64,000 nucleotides of DNA from Rhodamnia argentea (lineage: Eukaryota; Streptophyta; Magnoliopsida; Myrtales; Myrtaceae), in contig NC_063160.1 in assembly GCF_020921035.1 (NCBI RefSeq), positions 2,066,501 to 2,130,500 on the forward strand. The letters are read 5' to 3'. Each line of letters begins with the position of its first letter. Positions within the stretch are counted from its first letter, which is position 1. Of the stretch, positions 1 through 12,222 are shown piece by piece. A program made the translations under genes and the position numbers. The notes beneath the pieces are model-generated. The model saw only the letters and a program-made list of their open reading frames with translations. It was not told where the DNA came from and did no database searches.

Positions 1-830
1 TCTTCTGAAATTTTCAAAACATATTAGATAACTTCCCAAATTTTAAAGATGCATTAAATATCTCCAAAAAAATCCGATTGAATCTTGAATTATCTGAACA
101 TCCCGAAAATCAATATTCTGCAAGATATGATTGCCACAAAATCCAGTGTGATCTTATTTTGCAAGATATTCTGCAAGATTTTATTTTTCGAATTTTCGAA
201 TTTTCCAAATCAAATTAGGGACAAATCCAAAAACAAGGGATATACTTCAATTCGGCATCTATCAATCCAAACAAACAGATATCCGAAAATTCACCTCGTC
301 CACAAACATTCAAATCAAACAAACAATTTCCAGCCCAAGCATGGCAATTTGCACGAATTTGATGAACAATGTCAAAGCAATCCGACTGAATCTATGCAGA
401 ATAACATAACAAAACGTTTGAGCTCCTTCTAGAGGACATGGAACACGCAAAACAACTAAAAAAACGTGCAAACAATGCATGCCAACGACACAAAGCAGCA
501 GTTTCAATTCTATCAAAAACGTGACGGATTAGTGATCATGAAAACAACGAAAGCAGGCATGTTTTTTTTTTTTTTTAAGTCTTGGATCAAGTGTGCACAT
601 GGAAACAACGTAAAAAAATAGCATGAATCATGTGTAGAACAGCAGCTAAAAACAATCAAAGACTCGCCTTTTAGCTCCCGCAAATTCCTGCATGAATTAG
701 TTATCATAGAGCATGCGAAAGCGAATATTTTCAAACCAAACGGCATGCCATAGTAACAGAAACAACATTAAAACAGCAAACAAATCACTCAGAAAACATG
801 CTTATTTCAACCCTAAAAGTGCGCGAGAGT
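1..830. other. AT-rich intergenic DNA, no gene recognised
   Basis: Open frames here are short, overlap on both strands and show no family motif or splice structure. The stretch is A-rich with scattered homopolymers. I see nothing I can name. Confidence 0.5.
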
Positions 831-1582
831 TACCTTGATTCGTCGGGCAAAAATTGAGCCGATTCGTGACAAGAAGCAAGTTGGGCAACACCTCCACAAT
901 GGACTGGAATACGGGCGGCGTGTTGGCAATTTCCGAGACTTAGATGGATGGCCTCGGTGAACCTCTCTAGCTCTCTATTTTACGTGAATAAGATGTTTGA
1001 GCAGAAAAATTTTGCTGACCCCCTTAAACCCTAGGCATAACTATGTATTTATAGAACAAAGGGTTGCACGCAAGCGTACGGTTTACCGACAACTGTTCGA
1101 TTCAAAAACTCTTATTAGATATCGATCGTCGGATTGAAAATTTTGACTTTTGAGGAGTCCTATTTATTAAAAATAGGTAGAATTTTCGTCCAAATGAGGA
1201 CACCCACAGGTTGGACCAAAATCCTAGGCTTTTGTGGGCTCATTTTGTCATTCCGGACCCAATTGGACCTTAACTAATCAAATGGATAATTAATTTAGGC
1301 ATTTTTACAATTTTAAGAGCTCAAACGGGCTGTTTTAAGTCTAAAATTATGATGAAAAATTTGGCATCCCCTATGGGCCTCATTCTAAATTTTCAAACTA
1401 GTATGGTCCAGACGCCTATCAAATTAAGCTCAATTGACCCGACATCCGACCATAAATGCCATAACATGCTTTTGACCGACAGAAAATAAATGTGCTATGC
1501 ATGATAAAATTATTTTTGTGAGAATCATTACTAATTCTCATTTTTATGAAATGATAAATTAAAATTAAAATTTAGGTGTCAA
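831..1582 (-). repeat. probable solo LTR or LTR fragment
   Basis: The right edge reads GGTGTCAACA, the reverse complement of TGTTGACACC, a common start of plant LTRs. Read on the minus strand it would begin at about 1582. The other edge is not resolved and I see no internal retrotransposon domains beside it. The call rests mainly on this terminal motif and is tentative. Confidence 0.3.
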
Positions 1583-2055
1583 CAGAAATACATGAAAATA
1601 AAAGTGGACATTGCTTGCCCTATCATGTGCTCCCGTGATTCGAGTGGAATTATGAATAATTTCATGTATTAACCGCTCCTCTCCCCCCATTTGGTCATAG
1701 GATGCGAGGTTTTTAAGTTTACTAACACTCATAAAGTGTGTTGGGTTATCTCACAACGGCCGTTGCGGGATTTGGTGGTCGGTTTATAAGTATGAAGAAA
1801 AATCTCATATTTTAGCTACCTTTTGGGATAAGGATAGACATGTCAAGATGGGTCTAAAACCCATATATGACCCAATTAAAAAATAAATGGATCATATATG
1901 GGTCACTTTAGATTTTTTTTTTTTTTGGTGGGATGTCACTTTAGATTCGGCAAGCCCACTCTTGATGGGGTTTAAAATTTAAAGCTTAAATAAATGGGTC
2001 TAAATGTTTTCAGTTTAGAACCCATCTCTAACCCACTAGGTTAAAAGTCTCTTCT
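1583..2055. other. intergenic DNA, nothing recognised
   Basis: AT-rich spacer with a T run near 1915. No open frame, RNA gene or transposon end could be supported. Confidence 0.4.
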
Positions 2056-2783
2056 TGTCGGGAAACCAATCCACAGTCAAAATCTCACCTCGAGATTAAA
2101 CCGATCACAATCAACTTAACTCAAACAACAACCAACGATATATATATATATATGTCCAGCAAAAACAAACTCGCAATATGTAAATATGATAGCGGAATAA
2201 TAAAGAGACAACGCATCAAGATTTACGTGGAAAACCTATAACGGGAAAAACCACGGACGATCTAAAAGCTTCCTCTAATCACCAAGAATAGTATGCATAT
2301 AAAGTGTTTCTCACTAGTCACATACTAGAGAATCAACATCAAGCTTACGAGAGCATTTCCTCACCACAAAGATAAAATAATACAAAATGGAGCAAGAAAA
2401 TCCTAACCACAATAGGAGAATTCGGAGATGAATCTCAACAAACGAAATAGATCAACTCCTAGATCTCGGCCTCACAAATATTCCGTCAACGTTTGGCCTT
2501 TGAATCAAGACCGCAAAATGGCTGCGCCTTTTTCTTCTTGCTCTTCTTTCTCTGTACGCACCTCACCGAGAAGACTCTCTCTTCCCCCTCCCCCCCTCTT
2601 TTCTCACTCTCGGCTACCCCGGTCACGAAGACGGCCCACCTCTTTTCTTTTCTTTCTTCTTACTTTTTCCTTGCTTTTTGTCTTTTTGTTTCAGTTTTGA
2701 CTTTTCTTCTCTTTTTGTTTTTTTTTTTTTTCGATTTTCCTTTTTTGGGCTACGTGAACCCCACATAGGCAGTCCCACAAACA
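2056..2783 (-). repeat. 3' LTR of a minus-strand Copia remnant
   Basis: Read on the minus strand the segment starts TGTTTGTGGG directly after a purine tract (about 2784-2799, GAGGGGGAGATT on that strand) and ends CCCGACA. This is the expected polypurine tract plus TG...CA LTR architecture. It contains the 'aaaacctataacggg' type of motif often seen in Copia LTRs. It lies just downstream, on the minus strand, of the RNase H remnant at 2888-3390. Ends are inferred from motifs only, because no partner LTR is present to compare. Confidence 0.55.
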
Positions 2784-2887
2784 AATCTCCCCCTCTGTCT
2801 CATGTGGGGAGTTCCATCATGCCCGCTTTACTTCTACAAGAGTCAAGTTTCATCATGGACAAGGCTTTGGTCATCATATCGGATCCA

Positions 2888-3390
2888 TTATCGTCGGTAT
2901 AGACTTTCCCAAGTGGAAAAAGTTTTTTCTTCTAATTCCTCTCGAACCCAATGATACTTCACATCAATGTTCTTCAATCTTGAATGCAACACTAGATTCT
3001 TGCTAAGATAGACAACACTCATGCTATCACAGTATAGAACAAACTTCTCTTGATTCAAGCCCAACTCTTGTAGGAATTTCTGCATCCACAAGAGTTCCTT
3101 GCCTCCTTCGAAGATAGCGATATACTCCGCCTCGGTCGTAGACAAAGTAACACATTTTTGCAATCTTGATTGCCATGAAACTGCTCCCCCCGCAAAGGTC
3201 ATCATATAACCCGATGTGGACTTTCAAGAATCGGTGTCACCGGCATAATCAGAATCCGAATAGCCGCTCAACTCGGGTTTTCCATTATAGCACAAGCAGA
3301 ATTTGGAAGTGTACGTAAGATACCTCAAAATCCATTTGAAAGTGCTTCAATGCTCTTTACCTGGATCGAGTTTCAGCTTGTTTTGTAATG
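2888..3390 (-). pseudogene. Copia RNase H fragment (5'-truncated element)
   Basis: The minus strand encodes the C-terminal end of a Ty1/Copia polyprotein. Visible are the RNase H signature SRLQKCVTLSTTEAEYIA, then ELLWMQKFLQELG and a degraded HSRLKNIDVKYH motif near the end. Upstream on the same strand, 3206-3290 still reads like the preceding Gly-Tyr-Ser-Asp-Ser-Asp-Tyr-Ala-Gly segment with stops. Everything 5' of about 3390 (gag, protease, integrase, most of the reverse transcriptase) is absent, so this is a dead fragment joined to one LTR. Confidence 0.8.
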
Positions 3391-3949
3391 ACCATAACAT
3401 GTCTAAGAGAAATATTTATGAATGCGGGGAATCCCAATGATTATAACAATAATCTTCAATGCAAACAATGCTCTCTAGTTCAATATTGGAATGGAATGCT
3501 TAATCTTATCATTAATTTTCCTTTTAATAACAAAAAAATAAGTGTATTTTACACTTTCCATTTGCCGAATCAATTTTCTAAATTTGCCAGGTTATGCCCG
3601 AATTGAAACACAAACCGACCCGACCCGAAATCTTTATATACTCCACAATTTTAAATGATTATTCAACTCGAACAAGACCCGAACCTAAAATACCCAAACA
3701 TATGGGGTCGGTTCATGTTTCGGTTTCGGTATATTGTTCGATATTGACACCCCTATTTGAACGGGCTTTCGATATGCAGCGTTGTACTAGAAGAGTTCCC
3801 CTCGTCTCTGGACATCTCTATATTATATATTGTTTAGTGCCTTCTCAAGTGGTTCGTCCCACTTAGATGATTTTCCGGATAATTCAGAAACTCTTACCAA
3901 GCCGATGGCCTTCTTGCCACCATTGGTACGGATCTTGCGCCGGAAAAAT
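3391..3949. other. left flank of the first complete Copia element
   Basis: No annotated gene. The last 125 bases, read on the minus strand, stay open and continue in frame into the sequence at 9370-9528 if the Copia insertion is ignored (see findings). The bases AAAAT at 3945-3949 are the left target-site duplication. Confidence 0.45.
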
Positions 3950-4598
3950 TGTTGGGCCTTGTTTATTTTTCTATTAATTGGTTCAGGCCCATTTGTTTTG
4001 TTGGAAAGGGTCTGCTACATCTAGGGTAACGTAGCAGCAAAAGAACGTGAGAAAAAACACAGCAACAAGAACGTAAAAGAGAGCATAAGACAGATGTGGG
4101 ACAGCAGCAGTTTTCTGGAAAACAAATCTGTCCAGCAACGATCAACTCGACGATAGCCGGTTCATCCGTGGTCCGATCAGGCTGAATTTTTGTCAATGTC
4201 TTCAGGACATATTTACCTTGACTCTGGACGGTTGGGTCGTGATTTGAAGGTGTCTACTGCGGCTTTTCATGGGTGACTTTGAACTGCGTTTTTGGGGGTG
4301 TTTTTCATCCGTTTCTCTCGTTAAAGGTGATGTTGATGCTTGATCTTCACTTATAGTTTTTAGGATTTCATTGTTGCTAAATTCAGCTAGGTTTGTACCT
4401 AAACTATCAATAGTGGAGATTCGGGTGGACTCCGTGAACGGTCTCGTGGTTTTTATCCTTCGTATTGAAGGAGTTTTCCACGTAAAAATTTCTGGTGTCA
4501 TTTTTCTTTTCGGTTCGTATATTTCCATTGGTTGTACTCGATTCAATTTCTCACAAGTTTAGTCAAAGAGGGAAATCTATCCGCTGTTTTTCCCAACA
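3950..4598 (+). repeat. 5' LTR of the first Copia element
   Basis: Starts TGTTGGGCC and ends CCCAACA. It matches the 3' LTR along its full length with scattered substitutions and one or two small indels. It should hold the element's promoter and start of transcription. Confidence 0.93.
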
Positions 4599-4599
4599 T

Positions 4600-4611
4600 A
4601 GTGGTATCAGA
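4600..4611 (+). promoter_or_regulatory. Copia primer-binding site
   Basis: TGGTATCAGAGC lies one base past the 5' LTR and matches the 3' end complement of plant initiator methionine tRNA, the usual Copia primer for minus-strand DNA synthesis. Confidence 0.85.
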
Positions 4612-4632
4612 GCTAAGTTCTTGGACTGAACG

Positions 4633-7600
4633 ATGGAAGCGAATATGACCGGGATGGTTAGTTTGAATGGAAAGAATTATCATGTGTGGAGAGGAAAAAT
4701 GGAAGATCTTCTATATGTGAAGTGCTGTCATTTACCGGTTTTTGCTTATGCTAAACCCGATAATATGACTGATGCTGATTGGAATCTTGAGCACAAAATT
4801 GTGTGTGGGTTTATTCGACAATTTGTCGATGATAATGTTTTGAATCACATTAGCAAAGAATCACATGCTAGAACTTTGTGGAATAAGCTAGAGTCATTAT
4901 ATGCACGAAAGATCGGCAACAACAAAATATTTTTGATTAAAAAATTTATGGAGTTACACTATAAAGATGGCCAATCTATATCGGACCGTTTGAATGAGTT
5001 TCGGGGAGTGATAGATCAACTTTTCGCCATGAATATTAAGTTTGATGATGAAGTGCAAGGACTTTGGCTGTTGTGTACCATACCCGAATCATGGGAGACA
5101 TTTCGTATGTCTTTGATAAATGTTGCACCTGATGGTATTGTTACTATGGATTTTGCAAAAAGTGGTGTTACGAATGAGGAGATGAGAAGAAAAACGCATG
5201 GTTCTTCCTCTCATTTGGAAGCTTTAGTTGTTGAAAACAAGGGCGGAAGTCAGAGTAGAGGTCCAAAAGGTAGATATAAGAGCCGAAGCAAGTCAAGATC
5301 ATGGAAAAAAAACTATTGAGTGTCATCACTGCGGTAAGATGAGTCATATTAAGAAAATTTGTTTTCAGCTGAAAAATGAGAAAAGGAATGAGAAGAAAAA
5401 TTGCAATGAGAACAATGAGAAAAGAGATAACAGTAGTGATGATTGGGTGGCAAACGCTACTAATGAACTTGTCATTGTTTGCTATGATGACAATATTAAT
5501 TTTGTCTGTGATGATTCAAACTGGGTTATTGATAGTGGAGCTTCTCTTCATATCACCTCTAGGAATGAGTTCTTTACATCCTACAAGTCAGGAAATTTTG
5601 GCACCTTAAGAATGGGGAATGACGGTTTGGCTACGATTATGGGTATAGGAGATGTGTGCTTGGAGACTAATAATGGAGCAAAACTAATTCTGAAAGATGT
5701 TAGGCATGTTCGGGATATTTGTTTGAATCTAATTTCGACCGGTAAACTCGATGATGCAGGATTTTGCAGTACTTTTGATAATGGACGGTGGAAACTCACC
5801 AGCGGCTCATTAGTTGTGGCTAGAGGCATGAAGCAATCTTCCTTGTATTTGTTTCGGGCCAAGATTTCGAAAGACATGTGTAATGTTGTGGAAGATGAAA
5901 ATGCAACCGCATTATGGCACAAGAGGCTTAGTCACATAAGTGAGAAAGGTATTGGTTTGTTGGCTAAAAAGGGATTACTCTCTGGAGTGAAGTGTGCGAG
6001 ACTTGAGAAGTATGCACATTGTTTAGGAGGAAAACAACGAAGAGTTTCTTTCAAGAGTCATCCGCCTTCGAGAAAATCAGAGCTGCTAGAACTGGTGCAT
6101 TCGAGTGTTTGTGGTTCAATAAAACCACTAACACTTGGTGGTGCAGCCTACTTTGTAACCTTCATTGATGACCATTCAAGAAAATTATGGGTTTATTTTT
6201 TGAAGGTGAAAGATCAAGTGTTAGGTGCATTCAAGCAGTTTCAAGTTTCAATTGAAAGGCAAACTGGAAAAAAGTTGAAATGCATTCGTTCGGATAACGA
6301 TGCTGAATACATCGGACCATTTGATGAATATTGCAGGAAACAGGGGATTCGACTTCGGAAGACACCTCCTAAAACGCCTCGGTTAAATGGCGTGGCAGAA
6401 AGAATGAACAGAACATTGATTGAGAGAGTTAGATGTTTGATTTCGGATGCAAAATTGCCAAAATCCTTTTGGGGTGAGACTTTGAGTACAGTGGTACATA
6501 TTATCAACATTTCTCCCACCGTTACTTTGGATGGTGATGTTCCGGATAAAGTTTGGTTCAGAAAGGATATTTCATGTGACTATCTAAAGGTGCTTGGCTG
6601 CGAAGTTTTTGTTCATGTTCCTAAAGACGAGAGGTCCAAGTTAGATGTCAAGACACGAGAGTGTATCTTTCTTGGTTATGGTTATGATGAGTTTGCTTAC
6701 AGACTTTATGATCCAATTGCAAAGAAAATTGTCAAAAGTCGAGATGTGGTATTCGTTGAAAATGAGACAATTTGGGATATTGAGAAGATGAGGAAGACAG
6801 ATTCCTGTGATTCTGATATGTCGGTTGATACTAGTTCAACCCCACCTTTTGAGTTGCAAGACCAGTTGCATGATCAAGTTGAAGATGGTGTTCAAGGTCG
6901 GACTCTAGATCGGCGGGTTCGGGGTCAAACTTAGAATGATCGGCAAGTTCAAGATCGGACTCGGGGTGATCGAAGCATTCGAGATGACATTGATGCTCAA
7001 GAGATTGTGTCATTAGCTCCACTAACCACTGCTTTGAGGAGGTCTACCGGAGACCGCACCCCATCTACTAGATACTCTTCTAGTGAGTATGTTCTATTGA
7101 TAGATGCGGGTGAACCTGAAACTTTTGAAGAAACAGTATAAGATAAGAATAAGAAAGAATGGTTTGATGCAATGCATGATGAGATGAAGTCGCTGCATGA
7201 CAATCATACTTTTGAGTTGGTGGCATTACCTAATGGCAAAAGAGCTTTGAAGAACCGATGGGTTTATAGATTGAAGCAAGATGAGACAACTTCGCGTCCT
7301 CAATATAAAGCCCGATTGGTTGTTAAAGGCTTCAATCAGAAAAAAAGAGTTGACTATGATGAGATCTTCTCACCAGTTGTGAAAATGTCTTTAATTCGAG
7401 TTGTTTTGAGTCTAGCAGCTAGTCTTGATCTCGAGGTTGAGCAAATGGACGTGAAGACTGCTTTTCTTCACGGTGATTTGGAAGAAGATATATACATGGA
7501 GCAGCCTGAGGGTTTCCAAGTAAAAGGTAAAGAGAATTATGTTTGCAAACTGAAGAAAAGTTTATATGGCTTAAAGCAAGCGCTAAGGCAATGGTATAGA

Positions 7601-8523
7601 AAATTCAAGTCTTTTATGGGGGAGCAAGCCTATAAGAAGACTACTTCTGATCATTGTGTGTTTGTGCAGAAATTCTCCGAAGGTGACTTTGTTATTTTAT
7701 TGCTTTATATGGATGACATGCTCATAGTTGGTCAGAACACTTCAAGGATTGACAAGTTAAAGCGAGATTTGAGCAAGTCTTTTTTGATGAAAGACTTGGG
7801 GCCGGCTAAGCAAATTCTTGGTATGAGAATCACTCGTGATAGATAGGCGAAGAGGCTATGGTTATCTCAAGAGAAGTACATAGAGAAAGTACTTCAAAGG
7901 TTCAAAATGGATAAACCTAAAGCGGTAAGTACGCATCTTGCTACACACTTTAAGCTTAGTCATAAACAATGTCCATCTAGTAAGAAAGATCTGAAAGATA
8001 TGGAAAAAGTTCCGTATGCCTCTGCAGTTGGTAGTTTAATGCATGCAATGGTCTGTACAAGGCCGGATATAGCTCACGCAGTTGGAGTGGTTAGCCGTTT
8101 TATGTCAAATCCAAGTAGAGAGCATTGGAATGCATTGAAGTGGATCCTAAGATATCTTCGAGACACTTCTAGTTTAAGACTTTCATTTGGGAGTGAGAAG
8201 CCGATTCTTGTAGGTTATACTAATTCAGACATGGCAGGGGATATTGACACATGGAAATCCACTTCAGGTTATTTGATTACTTTTTCAAGGGGAACCGTGG
8301 CTTGGCAATCAAGGTTACAAAAATGTATTGCCTTGTCGACGACAAAGGCAGAATTCATCGCAGCAACCGAAACATGCAAGGATTGCTTTGGATGAAAGAG
8401 TTCACACAGGAACTTGGTTTCACTCAAGAAAGGTATGTTTTACTTTGTGATAATCAAAGTTCTATACATCTTACAAAGAATTCCATTTTTCATGCCAGGT
8501 CAAAGCACATTGATATGAGGTAA
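4633..8523 (+). pseudogene. broken Copia gag-pol polyprotein
   Basis: The gag start ATG is at 4633. A CCHC zinc knuckle (CHHCGKMSHIKKIC) lies at about 5317-5358, protease Asp-Ser-Gly (WVIDSGAS) near 5520, integrase core acidic residues in FIDD, RSDN and VAERMN at about 6150-6420, reverse transcriptase YMDD near 7707, and RNase H ALSTTKAEF near 8325. The frame is lost at an eight-A run near 5310, stops occur at 6932, 7139 and 7844, a base is missing near 8385, and the last motif runs into stops after 8520. The single polyprotein normally spans gag to RNase H, so this copy is non-autonomous. Catalytic motifs are still recognisable. Confidence 0.92.
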
Positions 8524-8716
8524 CACTAAATACAAGAAACTTTGGAATCCAAAGGGTTGGAACTTGAGAAAGTACACACAGAAGATAATGCTTCAGATAT
8601 GATGACAAAGGCTCTCACGAGAGAGAAGTATGAGTTTTGTCGGCACCAGGCCAGCATGGATTTCTGTTGAGTTCTTCTGTTTCGAAATCTCCCTCAATGG
8701 GCTGGAGGGGGAGATT

Positions 8717-9364
8717 TGTTGGACCTTCTTTATTTTTCTATTAATTGGTCCAGCCCATTTGTTTTGTTGGAAATGGTCTGCTACATTTAGGGTAACGTAG
8801 CAACAAAAGAACGTGAGAAAAAACGCAGCAACAAGAACGTAAAAGAGAGCAGAAGACAGACGTGGGACAGTAGCAGTTTTCTGAAAAACAAATCTGTCCA
8901 GCAGCATTAACTCAACGATCGGTGGTTCATCCGTGGTCTGATTGGGCTCAAATTTTGTCAACGGCTTCAGGACATATTGATCTTGATTCTGGTCGGTTGG
9001 ATCGTGATTTGAAGGTGTCTACTGCGGGTTTTCATGGGTGACTTCGAACTGCGTTTTTGGGGGTGTTTTTCATCCGTTTCTCTCGTTAAAGATGATGTTG
9101 ATGCTTGATCTTCACTTATAGTTTTTGGGATTTCATTGTTGCTAAATTCAACTAGGTTTGTACCTAAACTATCAATAGTGGAGATTCGGGTGGACTCTAT
9201 GAACGTTCTCGTGGTTTTTATCCTTCGTATTGAAGGAGTTTTCCACGTAAAAATTTATGAGTGTCATTTTTCTTTTCGGTTCGTATATTTCCATTGGTTG
9301 TGCTCGATTCAATTTCTCATAGGTTTAGTCAAAGAGGGAAATCTATCCGTTGTTTTTCCCAACA
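8717..9364 (+). repeat. 3' LTR of the first Copia element
   Basis: Starts TGTTGGACC directly after the polypurine tract and ends CCCAACA, followed by the AAAAT target duplication. It is collinear with 3950-4598. Confidence 0.93.
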
Positions 9365-9369
9365 AAAAT

Positions 9370-10975
9370 GTCCTCCAGACATCGGATATCTTCCCTCCCT
9401 AGTCGACGCTGTAGTTGCTTCGGGGTTTCCTCCGAGGATAGTTGTTTTATCGGAGTCCTGGTGAGGACTAGCTTGCGGGGTCCACCCCTGCAATTCCTCC
9501 CAATTGTCGGGTCATTCAGTCTCATCATTTGAATTCGACTTGTTGCTGGGGCAAAGCCAACACATTTACATTGCTATTGAGGAACTCACTAGACAGAGTC
9601 CCATGTTTATTGCACGATGAAGTCTAGATTGACTTGGGATGATCGGAGTCGGTTATTGTTGTTGTTCTCCATTGTGATATCTAGAAAGCGATTAAATCGT
9701 TGTAAGCAGAAAGGAATAAACGAAAATGACTAAAGGTTTTAGAGAGCAAGAGCGTTAGAAAGAGATATTTGACGGAGGACCAAGGATTGGTGATACAAGA
9801 AGACATTTTTTTTTTCTCTCTCAATGGCCGGCCATTGGGTGTTCAATGGTCACCGATCGAACTTTTGGGCCCATTTCATGTTGCACCATGTGGCTGGGCT
9901 TAACAACTAGATTAGTGCTCATGGGCCGGGTCAGGCACTAATTGTTGGGGCTAATCTTATCACCTAGAGAGGGTAAATAGGTAATTTTCATGAACTACAA
10001 AAATCAATGTGTTCACTTTCTACTCAGGTACCTCCAACTTATAGACACCTCTACACTCAATGCCTTGCTCACCATTGAAAGAGAAGTCATAATCTTCAGA
10101 TACTCGGTTAAGACAATATCTACATAATGGCTTGTATATTTTCACCTGGTTCTACTTAACCAATTAAACACATTAGTAGCATTTGATTATTTTGTCTTCT
10201 TCAAACTGTCAAAAGGGATTTTTCCTAACACTAATGCCAAGACTTAGATATCTTATGGTTCCAAAGAGAGGAGAGGTAAGACAGAATAGATGGCATTATG
10301 GCCTATGAAGCACCGACACTCTTCCCGGGCCTCCATGCCTCCATGTCGTATCGCGTCCCGTCTAGCACTTTCGCAGGCCTCGAGACTCTAAGAATCCTAC
10401 ACTATCCGATATGCGAACGATACATAGTCGGCGCTCCAGACACACCAACGACATGCGAGTCCAGCATCCCGACACGTCCTTTCGACACACATGTGATCAA
10501 TTTTAAGCATTTTCAATAAATTATTGGTCAAGGTGTAAATTTATCAAAAATATAAATACTTATATACCAAGCCATCATAAAATTAATATACCCAACCAGC
10601 CCATAAAAAAACTAGTCGTGAGTCCCTTGCAGAAGTAGAGGTATAAACTCACCGCTAATATTTTTTATAAATTTATGATAATTTATCATGTGTATATAAA
10701 AATAAATATTTAATATACATGTCCCAAAACGTCGGAATTTTCTTTTTTTTTTAATAAATGATGTGTCGGCGTGTTGTGTCGTGTCTTGTCATCTCATATG
10801 TAGCGCGTCGGTGTCGGTATCGGTATCGATTTTACTTAGATTGTGGCAACCCGATCACACTCCTGTTGCGCTTAGATTAAAAACCATGTAAATATTAATT
10901 TTCCATGTCCATTTTAATATATGTTAATAACTCCCCTAATTCTTATTAAAAAAAATTGCAAGGTCTAGTGAATTC
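9370..10975. other. intergenic DNA right of the Copia element
   Basis: Holds the right half of the split minus-strand open frame (9370-9528), then AT-rich spacer. I find no splice-compatible coding exons, RNA genes or transposon ends. A short GC-richer patch at 10290-10500 gives a small open frame without any recognised motif. Confidence 0.45.
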
Positions 10976-11762
10976 CAGGAAATTGTTCAAAAAGTTTTAA
11001 ACATATTGCATTTTTGCCAATTCAGTACTAAATATTTTAATTATGCTAGTTGAGCTAAATATTTAAGTGTGCAAATTGAATATTAAATATTTTCACGCTT
11101 TGCTAATTGAGTCCATCAAGCCAATTTTGACCAGAAACCACTAATGCGGGTACTGGCGTTCTTGCGAGCACGATCATTGCTGATGTGGATAATTTTTAAT
11201 ATTTTTAAAATTATTTTATTTTATTTTTCTTTTGTTCTTATTTTTTAAAAAATGTGGCCGGCCACCGGCGAGGGCCAGCGAGCCTTGCCTGGTCGGGTGA
11301 GGGTGTCACGGTCCTCGTTAGTCATAGCAAGGGCATTGGCCCTCGCCCAAATCCAAGCAAGGGGCTCGCAACCCTCGTCCATACCAGGCGAGGGCGTCAT
11401 CACTCTTGCCAAGTAGTGGGCAACGGTGTCAGCTCTTGCATGGATTTGGGCGAGGATTCCTAGCCCTTGCCTATGGCCAACCACAGTGATAGAAAAAATA
11501 AATCAATACAAACATAAAATAGAAAAACAAAGAATTCGAACAAAAATTATGGACATATTATTGACGATTATCCATAGCAGCACCGGTTTTGCGATGTAAA
11601 ACGATTGGCATTCACATTAGAGATTTTTTTTCAAAATTGATCCGATAGACTCAATTGGCTAAACGTGAAAAGGTTTAGGACTCAATCGAAACAATTAAAA
11701 GATTAAGGACTGAGTTGACAAAAGTGCAATAGATTTAAATTTTTTGGACAATTTTTCCAAGT
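10976..11762. repeat. fold-back element, family A
   Basis: The left end (GGAAATTGTTCAAAAAGTT, then TTTTGCCAATTCAGTACT) is the imperfect reverse complement of the right end (11630-11762). Between the arms is a GC-rich core with CTCGCC/GGCGAGG repeats at 11250-11480. The same arm sequence recurs at 19.9, 30.9, 41.7, 49.1, 49.7, 58.3, 59.4 and 60.2 kb. No transposase is present, so it would be a non-autonomous DNA transposon. Confidence 0.7.
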
Positions 11763-12222
11763 CAAACCCCAAGGCTACAGCAGTGTTTGAAGGTGGTATT
11801 TTTTTATTTTGCAACCGGCATGTTCCTTGGTCAAATTAGCTACTTTTTCCCATCTTTGCTTTGTGTCTAAATGAAAAGTCAAAGGTGGTCCACTTATTTA
11901 ATTATATTTAAAGACCAGATTCACGGCAACTTCCTCATAGCAATTGTTTAGAATTTTATTAAACAAGGTCTATAGTCGTGCTAACAGGCATTCTAATCAC
12001 GTGCTTGTTTCTCTAACATCTGAAAAATTCGACTTTTGCAGCTCACGCATCTGGTCAAATGAGAAATCAAATGAAGCACGTCATTAGACGGACACGATCG
12101 CCATAATAGCTATAAAAAGAAACGCATTTCTCACTCTGAAATAGCTAAAATAGATCGAGAGCATAGTTTCCCCCAAATTGAAAGAAAAGATCTTAAAAAG
12201 AAGAGCCGAGGTTACATTTCGT
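11763..12222 (+). promoter_or_regulatory. upstream region of the monooxygenase gene
   Basis: About 460 bp of AT-rich DNA between a fold-back element and the monooxygenase start codon. CTATAAAAAG at 12110-12119 is a reasonable TATA box about 100 bp before the ATG. Other elements were not identified. Confidence 0.4.

Larger units (their letters stand above)
3950..9364 (+). mobile_element. complete Ty1/Copia LTR retrotransposon, degenerate
   Basis: Two LTRs of about 649 and 648 bp begin TGTTGG and end CCCAACA. They are flanked by a perfect 5-bp target duplication, AAAAT, at 3945-3949 and 9365-9369. A primer-binding site TGGTATCAGAGC, complementary to initiator Met-tRNA, lies just inside the left LTR, and a purine tract GGGCTGGAGGGGGAGA precedes the right one. 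The domain order gag, protease, integrase, reverse transcriptase, RNase H identifies Copia rather than Gypsy. The coding region carries several stops and frameshifts, so the copy cannot make its own proteins. The LTRs differ at roughly 5% of positions by eye, so insertion was not very recent. Confidence 0.95.

Noticed and set aside
85-746. Overlapping open frames on both strands
   Set aside because: Short, low-complexity, no motifs, no splice partners.
2428-2902. Three overlapping plus-strand frames rich in Ser, Pro and Phe
   Set aside because: They lie on the opposite strand of a Copia LTR and its polypurine tract; composition reflects T and C runs.
11245-11484. Opposed 70-80 codon frames in a GC-rich patch
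   Set aside because: Part of the core of a fold-back element with CTCGCC repeats; both strands are open only because of composition.
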